DNA of 64,000 nucleotides from Victivallis sp. Marseille-Q1083 (GTDB lineage Bacteria > Verrucomicrobiota > Lentisphaeria > Victivallales > Victivallaceae), in NCBI RefSeq assembly GCF_903645315.1, contig NZ_CAHJXL010000002.1, positions 186,001-250,000 on the forward strand. Reading direction: 5' to 3'. The notes below the pieces were generated by a model. It was not told the origin of the DNA. It saw nothing but the letters and a program-made list of their open reading frames with translations, and did not search any database. This document shows positions 1 to 8,214 of the stretch, in pieces (the stretch's first letter is position 1; every line of letters begins with the position of its first letter). The translations under genes and the position numbers were made by a program.

Positions 1-71
1 ACGAATGCATCCTATGAGGCATTACTTCAATTGGCAGCAAGCATTATAATATTTCGAAAACTAGGTTCTAT

Positions 72-857
72 TTAGGGATAGGCTCTTAAAAAAGAACCGT
101 CCGGCAGAATTTTTTCTTTTGCAAATTTCATATTGCTGCGGATTCGAAACACTAACGATGCGCCAGTTTTGATGCATTCGGAAAAGAACGGATAGCAACC
201 AAAGCCACGATCAGCAAGTAGCAGCATATCCTTTTGCAGGAGCGGCAAAAGTCGTTTGCCTTGAGTATTTTCCCCTTCAGAATAAGGCCCATGGGCCGCA
301 CCAATAATCGCACGCGTACCGATTTCAAGTAAAGTTGTCATGCGCAATTGCGGAAATGCGGTTTTCCCGCGGGAGCATGGCGGACGGCCAAAAAAATCAT
401 GATTCCTCTGCTCATCCGGTAAATCAAAGGTTGTGCCGTCGATTGCCATCAAACGCCATCCCCGATAAAAGGCGCCAATGGTATCCGGCTGGGCCAGGGG
501 TTTACAAACATCCTCGAATAAACATTGCATTGCCTTGTACCCCAAACGGTTCCTGGCACGTGAAATTCCTCCTCGCCCTTTGATCTCGCCGCAAGGCATT
601 TTTATCTTCAGCCAGTCAAAGCCCTCAAGAATGCAGCGCAAAACCTCTTGCAACGAAATGCTTGAATACAGCGAAAGACAAATAACATAATAAGCCATCA
701 ATTCCAGTGGCAGTTTGCGGTAACGTTGCGTCGCAAGTCCGCACTTGGTCAGTGCATTGCAAAGGGCTTCAAAAGGAACAACCCCAAGCAATGAGGCCAA
801 GGTTAAAAAGTCACTCTCGCGAAAATTATCTGCCAACTGCGCTTGGGTTCGTGCCAT
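72..857 (-). pseudogene. IS4-family transposase, C-terminally truncated
   Basis: The N-terminal part resembles the IS4 transposase N-terminal domain, followed by the start of the DDE catalytic core. The first catalytic Asp is visible in AIDGTTFD (about residue 140) and the second in LLADRGF (about residue 216). The frame then stops after LPDGSFL, before the YREK region that carries the catalytic Glu. Only about 261 residues remain of a family usually over 400, so the product should be inactive. I start at ATG 857 because the protein from there begins like family members; an in-frame ATG at 902 would add 15 unrelated residues. No continuation in another frame is visible between position 71 and the window edge, so truncation fits better than a simple frameshift. 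The terminal inverted repeats were not identified. Confidence 0.8.
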
Positions 858-1001
858 ATCGAATCTCCTGTTGTCTATGAAGATAATATAGCATGAAATC
901 AATAATCTTCAAGAATTAAGTAAGCAGTATTGAGGTTAGAGGGCCAATTTTTTCACGTAAGAAAAGCCTCTTGCCCAAGCCGGCCGGGCACTGCTTTGCC
1001 G

Positions 1002-1029
1002 CCGGAAGCCCGGTGAACGGGACTTCCGG
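1002..1029 (-). terminator. Hairpin downstream of the acyl-CoA synthetase gene
   Basis: An inverted repeat (CCGGAAG ... CTTCCGG, with an inner CCCG/CGGG stem) lies 13 bp past the stop of the acyl-CoA synthetase gene. No T-tract follows it on the minus strand, so it is a weak intrinsic terminator at best. Confidence 0.3.
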
Positions 1030-1042
1030 ACGGTGTTTTGGT

Positions 1043-2716
1043 TTATCCCCAATTATTTTCCCCGGTCGTCGCATGCCGCCGGAGCAGGTCACGCCGGATT
1101 TTACCGGAAAATGTTTTCGGCAGAATCTTGACGAATTCGATTTCGCGTGGATATTTGTAAGGAGCGGTCAACTGCTTGGAATGCTTTTGCAGCTCTTTGA
1201 CCATCGAGTCGGTCGGTTCGAAACCCGGGTTCAACACGATGTAAGCCTTGACTTTGGCGCCGCGCAGCGGGTCGGGGACACCGATGACGCCGACCTCATT
1301 GACTGCCGGGTGCTGCATCAATACCTCTTCGACCTCCTGCGGTCCGATCCGGTAACCGGAACTTTTGATGATGTCGTCGCTGCGGCCGATGAACCAGTAG
1401 TAGCCGTCCTCGTCGATCCGGGCTTTGTCGCCGGTGTAATAGTAACCGGCGACGAAAGATTTTTCATTTTCCTCCGGATTCAGGTATTTGGTCAGCAAGC
1501 CGTAAGGCGGCTGCGGCGTCATTTTGACGGCGATCCGGCCCTCTTCGCCGGTCGCGACCGGTTTGCCGTCGTCGTCGTGCAATTCGATTTCCCAGCCGGG
1601 CGCCGCCTTGCCGATCGAACCGGGCCGGTCCGGAATGTCGACGAAATTGGCGATCATGCAGACCGTTTCGCTCTGTCCGTAACCTTCGCGCAATTCCAGA
1701 CCGGTTCCTTCACGCCAGAGCCGGATGGTTTCGGTCTGCAGCGATTCGCCGGCGGCGGTGCATTGCCGGAGTTCTTTGAAATCGAAGGTGGTCAGGTCGG
1801 CCAGCACCAGCATGCGGTAGACGGTCGGCGGCGCGCAGAACGAGGTGATTTCATATTTTTCGAGCAGCGGCAGAATTTCATCCGGATGGAATTTGCCGCG
1901 GATGTCGTAGATGAACACACAGCAGCCGATCAGCCACTGGCCGAAAAAATTGCCCCATAAATTCTTGCCCCAGCCGGTATCGGTCAGGGAGAAATGCAGA
2001 TCGTCCGAAGTCAGGCCGTGCCAGAGCTGCGCCGTAATCCGGTGGGCGAGGGAATAGCCGATGCTGTGCAGGACCATTTTCGGCGTCTTGCTGGTGCCGG
2101 AGGTGAAGAGAATCAACAGCGGATCTTCCCGGCGGGTTGTAATCCGGAACGGCGTTTTGACTTCATGCCGGGAAAGCCGCGACGGATTGTCGAGCATTGC
2201 CGGATAACTGATCCAGTCGGCGCGTTGACCGTCGACGACCAGACGACTCTGCAGCGAAGGACATTCTTCAAAAATTTCATCGAATTTCGGCGCATTTTCC
2301 AGGTCGGTAATCACCATTTTGAATTTACCGACCTGGATGCGTTGTTGAAGATCGGCCGGCGTCAGCAGCACGGGGGTGGGGCACAGGACGGCGCCGAGCT
2401 TGATCAGCGCCAGGGAGAAAATCCACCACTCCGGAATGCGCGGCAGCATCAGGAAGACCCGGTCGCCTTTGGTAATGCCGACTTTGAGCAGCAAATTGGC
2501 GGCCTGATTGGACAGCTTGCTGAAGTCGTTGAAGGTGTATTTGCGTTCGGCGCCCTGCTGATTGACCCAGATCATCGCCAGCTTGTTGCGATCGTGCTGC
2601 GCCCAGCGGTCGATGACATCATAGCCGAAATTGAAAATATCCGGAACTTCCACCGGAAACTGGCTGCGTAAGGTGCTGCCGGAAGCGTTCGCCTCGGCTG
2701 ACTCTTCTGTTTTCAT
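1043..2716 (-). CDS. AMP-forming acyl-CoA synthetase (ACSM-like)
   Basis: This 557-residue enzyme of the ANL (adenylate-forming) superfamily should activate a carboxylic acid to its acyl-AMP and then acyl-CoA in the cytoplasm. Visible signatures are the P-loop-like LFTSGTSKTPK, the YYTGDKARIDEDGYYWFIGR region, the hinge DDIIKSSGYRIGP and the C-terminal catalytic lysine in PKTFSGKIRRD. The length matches acetyl/medium-chain acyl-CoA synthetases of the ACSM type, but substrate choice cannot be read from the sequence. The start at ATG 2716 (MKTEES) is chosen because AGGATA lies upstream; the frame could extend to 2890, but that stretch has no family-like residues and crosses the tyrS terminator. 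It lies downstream of tyrS, separated by a hairpin. Confidence 0.88.
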   Translation of the reverse strand: MKTEESAEANASGSTLRSQFPVEVPDIFNFGYDVIDRWAQHDRNKLAMIWVNQQGAERKYTFNDFSKLSNQAANLLLKVGITKGDRVFLMLPRIPEWWIFSLALIKLGAVLCPTPVLLTPADLQQRIQVGKFKMVITDLENAPKFDEIFEECPSLQSRLVVDGQRADWISYPAMLDNPSRLSRHEVKTPFRITTRREDPLLILFTSGTSKTPKMVLHSIGYSLAHRITAQLWHGLTSDDLHFSLTDTGWGKNLWGNFFGQWLIGCCVFIYDIRGKFHPDEILPLLEKYEITSFCAPPTVYRMLVLADLTTFDFKELRQCTAAGESLQTETIRLWREGTGLELREGYGQSETVCMIANFVDIPDRPGSIGKAAPGWEIELHDDDGKPVATGEEGRIAVKMTPQPPYGLLTKYLNPEENEKSFVAGYYYTGDKARIDEDGYYWFIGRSDDIIKSSGYRIGPQEVEEVLMQHPAVNEVGVIGVPDPLRGAKVKAYIVLNPGFEPTDSMVKELQKHSKQLTAPYKYPREIEFVKILPKTFSGKIRRDLLRRHATTGENNWG

Positions 2717-2840
2717 GATAAATATCCTATAAATATCCTTAAAACGCGATTTCGATCGTGCCGTGGTTCTTGGCTCGCGGCTCCCAAAGTTATTTACCCG
2801 GTTATAAAATACACTTTCCGGATTTTTTTGCAATGCCGAA

Positions 2841-2877
2841 AACGGAAAATCCCCGGCCGCAATGTCTTGCGCCGGGG
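2841..2877 (-). terminator. Probable intrinsic terminator after tyrS
   Basis: A perfect 7-bp stem (CCCCGGC / GCCGGGG at 2851-2857 and 2871-2877) follows the tyrS stop. On the minus strand it is trailed by ATTTTCCGTTTT, a moderate U-rich tail. It separates tyrS from the acyl-CoA synthetase gene. Confidence 0.5.
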
Positions 2878-2893
2878 AACGGGACGGCAATCC

Positions 2894-4180
2894 TCAGCCG
2901 AGCAGAATCCGTTTCAGATTTTTCTTGCCGGCCTTCAGGATCAGCGCGCCGTCCCGGAAGTCGGCCGCCTTGACCATCAGTTGAAGATCGCCGATGCGTT
3001 GATCGTTCAGATAAGCGCCGCCGCCTTGAATCAGCCGCCTGGCGTCGCTGTTGGTTTTGGCCAGTCCGCTTTCCATCAGCAGTTTGACTACCCAGAAACC
3101 GTCGCCGTCGAATGAAGCGGCCGGCAGGGTGACGGTCGGCAGTTCCGCCGTTGCGGCCGCCTGTTCATTGATTTCGGCCAGCCGGCTGGAAGTGGCGATG
3201 CGGTGTTCGGGATCGGCAAAGCCGAATTTGCCGCCGGCGGCCAGATAGGCCCGGCGCGCTTCCGCTTCGCCGTGCGCCAGGCAGGTGGCTTCATAGGCCA
3301 GGATCTCCTTGGCCCGGTTGATGGCCGGGGCTTCCAGGGCGGACAGCCGTTTGATTTCATCCACCGGCAGCGTGGTGAAATAACCGAGCAGCTTGGCGAG
3401 CTGGGAATCTTCGCAGTTGCGCCAGAACTGATAGTAGTCGAAAACGCTGGTGCGGTCGACATCCAGCCAGACGTTGGCGCCGCCGGCGGTTTTGCCGAAT
3501 TTGTTGCCGTTGCCGTCCAGCAGCAGCGGGAACGTCATCGCGAAAACCTCCTGCTGGGTCATCTTGCGCACCAGCTCGACGCCGGCGACCATGTTGCCCC
3601 ATTGATCCTGGCCGCCGAACTCCATCTGGCAGTTCAAATCGCGGTTGAGGATGTAGAAGTCGTAGGCCTGCATGATCGAATAGTTGAATTCCAGAAACGA
3701 CAGGCCGTTTTCCAGCCGCTGTTTGACCGACTCCTGGGCCAGCATCCGGTTGACGCTGAAACGATAACCGATTTCCCGCAGAAAATCGATGTATTGAATG
3801 CTCTGGAACCAGTCCAGGTTGTTGACGAAGTGCGCCGAACCGGCATCGACGGCGATAAAGCGCGACAATTGCTTTTTCAGGCATTCGGCATTGCATGCCA
3901 CTTCCTCCTTGGTCAGGACCGGCCGGGCGCTGATCCGTCCGGACGGATCGCCGATCTGGGCGGTGGCGCCGCCGACCAGGACGATCGGCGTGTGGCCGGC
4001 TTTCTGCAGCAGACGCATGGCCATGATCGGCAGCAGATGGCCGACATGCAGACTGCTGCCGGTCGGGTCGAAGCCGACATAGAAACTGATTTTTTCGGTG
4101 GCCAGTTTGCGGGCGATGGTCTCCGGCGCGGTCTCCTGGTAGATGAAACCGCGATCGCGCAATTCATCGTAAATGCTCAT
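2894..4180 (-). CDS. tyrS: Tyrosyl-tRNA synthetase
   Basis: This class I aminoacyl-tRNA synthetase charges tRNA-Tyr with tyrosine. The 428-residue length is normal for the bacterial TyrRS family. The HIGH motif is HVGH (residues 45-48, in FDPTGSSLHVGH), and the KMSKS-like loop is KFGKTAGG (about residue 230). An S4-type RNA-binding domain occupies the C-terminus (GLAKTNSDARRLIQGG onward). The gene is preceded by an unusual leader of about 260 nt: a consensus promoter, a short ORF with five Tyr codons within nine, and an intrinsic terminator. This suggests transcription attenuation by charged tRNA-Tyr. No T-box sequence was found. The divergent neighbour is a FAD-dependent oxidoreductase gene. 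Confidence 0.97.
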   Translation of the reverse strand: MSIYDELRDRGFIYQETAPETIARKLATEKISFYVGFDPTGSSLHVGHLLPIMAMRLLQKAGHTPIVLVGGATAQIGDPSGRISARPVLTKEEVACNAECLKKQLSRFIAVDAGSAHFVNNLDWFQSIQYIDFLREIGYRFSVNRMLAQESVKQRLENGLSFLEFNYSIMQAYDFYILNRDLNCQMEFGGQDQWGNMVAGVELVRKMTQQEVFAMTFPLLLDGNGNKFGKTAGGANVWLDVDRTSVFDYYQFWRNCEDSQLAKLLGYFTTLPVDEIKRLSALEAPAINRAKEILAYEATCLAHGEAEARRAYLAAGGKFGFADPEHRIATSSRLAEINEQAAATAELPTVTLPAASFDGDGFWVVKLLMESGLAKTNSDARRLIQGGGAYLNDQRIGDLQLMVKAADFRDGALILKAGKKNLKRILLG

Positions 4181-4271
4181 TTTTGAATGATCTTTCCCTT
4201 TTTCATGATTTGGTTGTCAATCATTTTTCATTTTTCTTTGAGGTGTTTGCGGCATCGTTTTTGGGGTCGGT

Positions 4272-4299
4272 AAAAATAAAAAAGGCGGTCCGCCGTTTT
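4272..4299 (-). terminator. Attenuator terminator upstream of tyrS
   Basis: On the minus strand a short GC-rich hairpin (GGCGGACCGCC, flanked by AAAA on the 5' side) is followed directly by TTTTTTTATTTTT. It lies between the Tyr-rich leader ORF and tyrS, so it is placed to end transcription prematurely. A GGCGG at the leader ORF stop codon could pair with the CCGCC arm as an antiterminator; this alternative pairing is inferred by eye. Confidence 0.65.
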
Positions 4300-4334
4300 G
4301 CCGCGTCCGCCCGATTGCCGCTTGTCAAAAAGAA

Positions 4335-4412
4335 TTATGCCGCCAGACTTCGACGCTCTCCGCAACGGAGGTAAGCGTAAGGATAAGCGTCATAATATCG
4401 TTCCAAAAGCAT
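4335..4412 (-). CDS. Tyrosine-rich leader peptide of tyrS
   Basis: A 25-codon ORF encodes a peptide whose core is RYYDAYPYAYLR: five Tyr codons (TAT, TAT, TAT, TAC, TAC) within nine. The chosen ATG at 4412 has AGGAAA upstream at suitable spacing. An in-frame ATG at 4436 would give 33 residues, but its 5' leader would be only about 7 nt from the predicted start site. A nested hairpin (GACGCT ... AGCGTC around CTCCG-TTG-CGGAG) begins within the Tyr codons, and the intrinsic terminator at 4272-4299 follows. The layout parallels pheM/pheST attenuation in enterobacteria: ribosome stalling at Tyr codons when charged tRNA-Tyr is scarce would favour readthrough into tyrS. Too short for homology-based annotation, but composition and position are persuasive. 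Confidence 0.7.
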   Translation of the reverse strand: MLLERYYDAYPYAYLRCGERRSLAA

Positions 4413-4449
4413 AACAAGATTTCCTGCATTTCTCATATAAAACTGTTTT

Positions 4450-4478
4450 ATTATACTCACCGGTTGGATTTTTGTCAA
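4450..4478 (-). promoter_or_regulatory. Consensus sigma-70 promoter for the tyrS leader
   Basis: On the minus strand TTGACA (4478-4473) and TATAAT (4455-4450) are separated by 17 bp, an exact consensus match. The predicted transcript starts near 4443 and runs through the Tyr-rich leader into tyrS. Confidence 0.8.
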
Positions 4479-4501
4479 CCCTTCCTTGGAAAAAATAATC
4501 G
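4472..4501 (+). promoter_or_regulatory. Possible divergent promoter for the FAD oxidoreductase gene
   Basis: TTGTCA (4472-4477) and TAATCG (4496-4501) are 18 bp apart on the plus strand, overlapping the -35 box of the tyrS promoter. The match is moderate. If real, the two promoters would compete. Confidence 0.3.
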
Positions 4502-4597
4502 ATTTCAACCATTTGCCATTGCATTTTCGACCGGGGCCGGTTATTTTTTCTGCTGTCAACTCTGAATGGAACAATTCGAAAAGGGAATGGAACCGAG

Positions 4598-6316
4598 ATG
4601 GAAACGGTGAAACATCAGGTCGAATTTTGTGTGGTCGGCGGCGGTCTGGCCGGAATGTGCGCGGCGATTGCCGCGGCCCGGCGCGGGGTGAAGACATTGT
4701 TGATGCACGAGCGGCCGGTCCTGGGCGGCAATGCTTCCAGTGAAATCCGCATGTGGGTGTGCGGGGCGGCCGGTTGTCCGGAGAGCGGTTTGGTCGAGGA
4801 AATTCTGCTGGAAAATCTCTACCGGAACAGCTACCCGAGCTATGCGGTCTGGGACAGCGTTCTTTATGAAAAAGTACGTTTTCAGCCGAACCTCACTCTG
4901 TTGTTGAATTGTTCCTGCCTGGCGGCGGAGATGGCCGGTTCGCGCATTCGTTCGATCAAGGGCTGGCAATGCACCACCCAGCAGTTCCATCAGGTGGAGG
5001 CGCAACTGTTCGCCGACTGTTCGGGCGACAGCATTCTGGCGCCGTTGACCGGGGCGGAGTGCCGTTTCGGCCGGGAGAGCAGGGCGGAATTCGGGGAAGA
5101 TATCGAGCCGAAGGAAGCCGATCACCGGACGATGGGGATGAGCTGCCTGTTGCAGGCCCGCGAAACCGACCGTCCGCAGCCGTTCGTGGCGCCGGAATGG
5201 GCCTATGTCTATGAGACGGACGAGGCGATCGGCCGCGATCATGCCTTGGGATTTTATCAGAATTTCTGGTATCTGGAGCTCGGCGGCGACGGCGATTCGA
5301 TTGCCGACACCGAGATGGTGCGGGATGAGTTGTTGAAAATCGCTTACGGCATCTGGGACCATATCAAAAATCGCGGCGACCATGAGGCGGACAATTGGGT
5401 GCTGGAGTGGGTGGGATTCCTGCCCGGCAAGCGGGAGAGCCGCCGTTACGTCGGCGATTATATCTTGACGCAGCGAGATCTGGAGCGCGGCGACGGGTTC
5501 GACGACGTGGTCGCGTTCGGCGGCTGGCCGATGGACAATCATCCGCCGGCCGGTTTTTACCATCGCGGCGAACCCAATGTCAATCATCCGGTGCATTCGC
5601 CCTACCAGATTCCGTTCCGCTCCCTGTATTCCAGAAATATCGACAATCTGCTGTTCGCCGGCCGCAACATCAGCGTCAGCCATGCCGCCTTGACCTCTAC
5701 CCGGGTGATGGCCACCTGTGCCTTGCTGGGGCAGGCGGTCGGAACGGCGGCGGCGATCGCGGTTCCCGGCGGCCTGCTGCCCCGCGAAGTATATCAACGG
5801 GAGATCGGTCGCCTTCAGCAGATGCTGCTGCTTGACGACTGTTATCTGCCGGGCAGGAAACGGGAGGCGGACAAGATGACGCAACAGGCGGTGTTGACCG
5901 CATCCGCCGGCGCGCCGGAAAAATTGCGCGACGGCGAAGAGCGGGATCGCGGGCACGCCTGGTTTGCCGGGGCCGGCGACTGGGCGGAGTACACGTTTGC
6001 CGGGCCCCGGTCCGGTCGGGTTCGGGTGGTGTTCGACAGTGATCTGGCCCGCCAGCCGCGGTTGAATATGGTGGCGTCTTTTCCGCTGGATGTGCCGCAT
6101 TATGCGGTGCCGGAAACGCTGGTCAAATCGTTCACGTTGTACGGTTGCCGGCCGGACGGCGTCTGGTTCGTGTTGTTCCAGGCGGCGGACAACCGCCGGC
6201 GGCTGGTGAAAATCGACCTGCCGGAACCGGTGGTCGGGGTACGTCTGGTGATCGGCGAGACGCGGCGGGAGTTGCCGGTCGGGATTTTTTCTTTCGAGGT
6301 CATTGAGGAACCGTGA
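4598..6316 (+). CDS. FAD-dependent oxidoreductase (FAD_oxidored type)
   Basis: The 572-residue product starts with a Rossmann FAD-binding motif (VVGGGLAGMCAAIAAARRG), followed by an acidic/His-type dinucleotide region and the LGGNASSEIRMWV segment typical of the FAD_oxidored family common in Planctomycetes, Verrucomicrobia and Lentisphaerota. A second FAD-contacting segment appears as NIDNLLFAGRNISVSHAALTSTRVM. The C-terminal 130 residues or so look like an added beta-rich domain (ADWAEYTFAGPRSGRVRVVF). The substrate is unknown; relatives are often found next to sugar-degradation genes. No signal peptide is evident. The stop overlaps the next gene (GTGA), which implies translational coupling with the DUF4832 protein. 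Confidence 0.85.
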   Translation: METVKHQVEFCVVGGGLAGMCAAIAAARRGVKTLLMHERPVLGGNASSEIRMWVCGAAGCPESGLVEEILLENLYRNSYPSYAVWDSVLYEKVRFQPNLTLLLNCSCLAAEMAGSRIRSIKGWQCTTQQFHQVEAQLFADCSGDSILAPLTGAECRFGRESRAEFGEDIEPKEADHRTMGMSCLLQARETDRPQPFVAPEWAYVYETDEAIGRDHALGFYQNFWYLELGGDGDSIADTEMVRDELLKIAYGIWDHIKNRGDHEADNWVLEWVGFLPGKRESRRYVGDYILTQRDLERGDGFDDVVAFGGWPMDNHPPAGFYHRGEPNVNHPVHSPYQIPFRSLYSRNIDNLLFAGRNISVSHAALTSTRVMATCALLGQAVGTAAAIAVPGGLLPREVYQREIGRLQQMLLLDDCYLPGRKREADKMTQQAVLTASAGAPEKLRDGEERDRGHAWFAGAGDWAEYTFAGPRSGRVRVVFDSDLARQPRLNMVASFPLDVPHYAVPETLVKSFTLYGCRPDGVWFVLFQAADNRRRLVKIDLPEPVVGVRLVIGETRRELPVGIFSFEVIEEP

Positions 6317-7749
6317 TTGCGATGGCGAAGTGCTGGGCCGGATGGCTGGCGGCCGGCATGATGGCGGCTTCGGGCGGATTGTCCGGCGCCGTCGTGGAAT
6401 TGCCGGACAACGCCGAAGCGTTGATCAATCCGGATATGGGCTGGACGATGCATTTTTATTCCAATCAGACTTGGAATTACGGCAGCCGACTGGCGCCTGC
6501 CGATACGCTGGACTGGTTTGAAGGCTGTTCGGTGGTTTATTTGCGGATTCCGTGGGCCTTCATTGAACCGGAAGAGGGACACTTTGAGTGGTCGATTCTG
6601 GATACGCCGGCGCAGCGTTGGATTGCCGGGGGCAAACAGGTGGCGTTCCGGTTCACCACGGCGGAAAGCTGGCTGGAGTATCCGACGCCGAAGTGGGTTT
6701 TCGACGCCGGGGCGAAGTATGTCCGTTTCACGCCCGGGGAGGGGCCCCAGGCGACCGGCGAATATGTCGACCCGGTGTTCGACGATCCGATTTTTCTGGA
6801 AAAACTGGGAAATTTTCTTGCCGCCGCCGGCGCGCGCTATGACGACAATCCCAATGTGGCGTTCATCGATGTCGGCACCTTCGGGACTTGGGGGGAAGGC
6901 CACACCGGTTTCAGCCAGCGGCTTGATGACGCGGAAAATGTCCGCCTGGCCGGAATCCATCTCGATTTGCATAAAAAGTATTTTCCCCGTACCCAGTTGG
7001 TGATTTCCGATGACGTGATCGGCGCCGAACGCCCCGGCGATGATTTTCCGTTGATGCGGTATGCCCGTTCGCAAAACGTCTCATTGCGGGACGATTCGAT
7101 TCTGGTGCAGGGCGGGGACCGGGCCTGGTTTCATGCCGGGCTGGCGCAGCAATTCTGGCCGACGCTGCCGGTGGTCTTGGAGCACGAGCATTTTGCCGGT
7201 TCGGTCGAACGCGGCTGCTGGGACAGTGAGCTGCTGAAAAAAGCGGTCGAGGAATATCATGCCAGTTATCTGTCGATCCACGGTTGGCCGGATGAGCTGT
7301 GGGAGAAGGAGAAGGAGGCCGTTCGGGCGATCAACCGCCGGCTGGGGTATCGTTTCAATCTGCCGAAAATCGCATACCCGGATACGGTCAGGCCGGGAGA
7401 ACCGGCGGTCTGGCGTTATGATTTTGCCAACGTCGGAGTGGCGCCCTGTTATCGGGACGCATTCGTGTCATTCACGTTGAAAGATGGCGAAGGCGGCATC
7501 GCCGCCGTGCTGGTCGATGAATTCAACGGCAGGAACTTGGAGCCGGCGGAGCCCGGTAAAGCCGTCCCGGTCGAGCGTGCCGTCCGCTTCACGATCAACC
7601 AATTGGCGCCGCGCCTGGCCCCCGGCGAATATGAGGTGTTCGTTTCGGTCGGCCGGCTCGACGGAACGCCGGTTTATGCTTTGCCGTATCCGGGAAACGA
7701 CGGACAACGGCGTTATCGAATCGGATGCCTGACTGTGCCCGCCGAATGA
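6313..7749 (+). CDS. Secreted DUF4874/DUF4832-type glycosidase-like protein
   Basis: This protein of up to 478 residues begins with a signal-peptide-like hydrophobic stretch (CWAGWLAAGMMAASGGLSG). It continues with an (alpha/beta)8-barrel-like region containing NPDMGWTMHFYS, EEGHFEWS and GTFGTWGEGH, resembling the DUF4874 plus DUF4832 architecture seen in putative glycoside hydrolases. A beta-rich C-terminal domain follows (VRPGEPAVWRYDFANVG). The function is inferred to be polysaccharide or glycoside processing outside the cytoplasm. The GTG start at 6313 overlaps the upstream stop; an ATG at 6322 is an alternative that keeps the signal peptide. The GAGGA upstream is close for GTG and distant for ATG, so the start is unresolved. 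Confidence 0.75.
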   Translation: MIAMAKCWAGWLAAGMMAASGGLSGAVVELPDNAEALINPDMGWTMHFYSNQTWNYGSRLAPADTLDWFEGCSVVYLRIPWAFIEPEEGHFEWSILDTPAQRWIAGGKQVAFRFTTAESWLEYPTPKWVFDAGAKYVRFTPGEGPQATGEYVDPVFDDPIFLEKLGNFLAAAGARYDDNPNVAFIDVGTFGTWGEGHTGFSQRLDDAENVRLAGIHLDLHKKYFPRTQLVISDDVIGAERPGDDFPLMRYARSQNVSLRDDSILVQGGDRAWFHAGLAQQFWPTLPVVLEHEHFAGSVERGCWDSELLKKAVEEYHASYLSIHGWPDELWEKEKEAVRAINRRLGYRFNLPKIAYPDTVRPGEPAVWRYDFANVGVAPCYRDAFVSFTLKDGEGGIAAVLVDEFNGRNLEPAEPGKAVPVERAVRFTINQLAPRLAPGEYEVFVSVGRLDGTPVYALPYPGNDGQRRYRIGCLTVPAE

Positions 7750-7751
7750 TG

Positions 7752-7772
7752 TCGGCCGGCCGCCGGTTTTTT
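7752..7772 (+). terminator. Probable intrinsic terminator after the DUF4832 gene
   Basis: A short GC-rich hairpin (CCGG-CCG-CCGG) is followed by TTTTTT, directly after the stop codon at 7749. Confidence 0.45.
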
Positions 7773-7923
7773 GATGCAAGAAGATTGCCGGGCGGTCCCG
7801 GTAACGTACCCTGCAATTAGCAGATGGCGTTCATTGTTGTAAATAAGACGCTTCCCATTTTAAGTTGATTTCCCGTCGAATGGTCGTATTGAGAAGCTGT
7901 TTTTGCTTTTTATGAATTTACAT

Positions 7924-7946
7924 AATTGTATGTGATCTTCACAATT
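7924..7946. promoter_or_regulatory. Imperfect palindrome, possible operator
   Basis: A dyad with the core TGTGA-TCT-TCACA is extended by AATTGT/ACAATT outside. Its centre lies about 70 bp upstream of the predicted start of the promoter at 7973-8000. The half-sites look like CRP/FNR-family half-sites, but the spacer is 3 bp rather than the usual 6 (CRP) or 4 (FNR). The binding protein is unknown. Confidence 0.4.
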
Positions 7947-7972
7947 ATTTTTATTTTATTGTTAAAAATAGT

Positions 7973-8000
7973 TTGACACTAAACAATATTGTGATATGAT
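7973..8000 (+). promoter_or_regulatory. Strong sigma-70 promoter
   Basis: TTGACA (7973-7978) and TATGAT (7995-8000) are 16 bp apart. The start site would be near 8007, leaving a leader of about 208 nt before the isochorismatase-fold gene. Confidence 0.8.
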
Positions 8001-8067
8001 ATCTCTGTGAAGAGAAAAATAAAGTATAGGTTCCGAATAAGCAAGGGATTTATTTTTGTCCGCCGGG

Positions 8068-8196
8068 ATGAAGGCAAGCCGGTTGAAATTGAAAAGTGGC
8101 TTCTTCTTTTTTGAATGGACGAATTTTAGACATTGCCCAGAAACGGAAATCGAAAATGAAGCGACGCCGCAGGTATGGTACTGCGGCGTGGAATAA
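8068..8196 (+). CDS. Possible small ORF in the leader of the hydrolase gene
   Basis: A 42-codon ORF (ATG 8068, TAA 8194-8196) fills much of the leader and stops just before the Shine-Dalgarno of the next gene. It contains SGFFFFEWTNF and ends VWYCGVE. An upstream in-frame TTG at 8056 has AAGGGA at good spacing and would give 46 residues. No homology is recognised. A stable hairpin overlaps its 3' end. It may be a leader peptide, a true microprotein, or chance. Confidence 0.25.
   Translation: MKASRLKLKSGFFFFEWTNFRHCPETEIENEATPQVWYCGVE
8164..8189 (+). promoter_or_regulatory. Leader hairpin before the hydrolase gene
   Basis: A perfect 9-bp stem (ACGCCGCAG / CTGCGGCGT) with an 8-nt loop sits 10 to 20 nt upstream of the AAGGAGGAG ribosome binding site. 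There is no T-tract, so it is more likely a stabilising or regulatory structure than a terminator. Confidence 0.5.
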
Positions 8197-8214
8197 ACTC
8201 GAAGGAGGAGTATT

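Noticed and set aside
2717-2890. 58-residue N-terminal extension of the acyl-CoA synthetase
   Set aside because: It crosses the tyrS terminator hairpin and has no similarity to the family.
971-4186. Long plus-strand ORFs opposite the acyl-CoA synthetase and tyrS genes
   Set aside because: GC-rich coding DNA leaves long open frames on the opposite strand. These translations lack domain-like sequence and lie fully under well-supported genes; the same holds elsewhere in the window.
4181-4449. T-box riboswitch upstream of tyrS
   Set aside because: The TGGNACCGCG antiterminator core is not found. The Tyr-rich leader ORF explains the region better.
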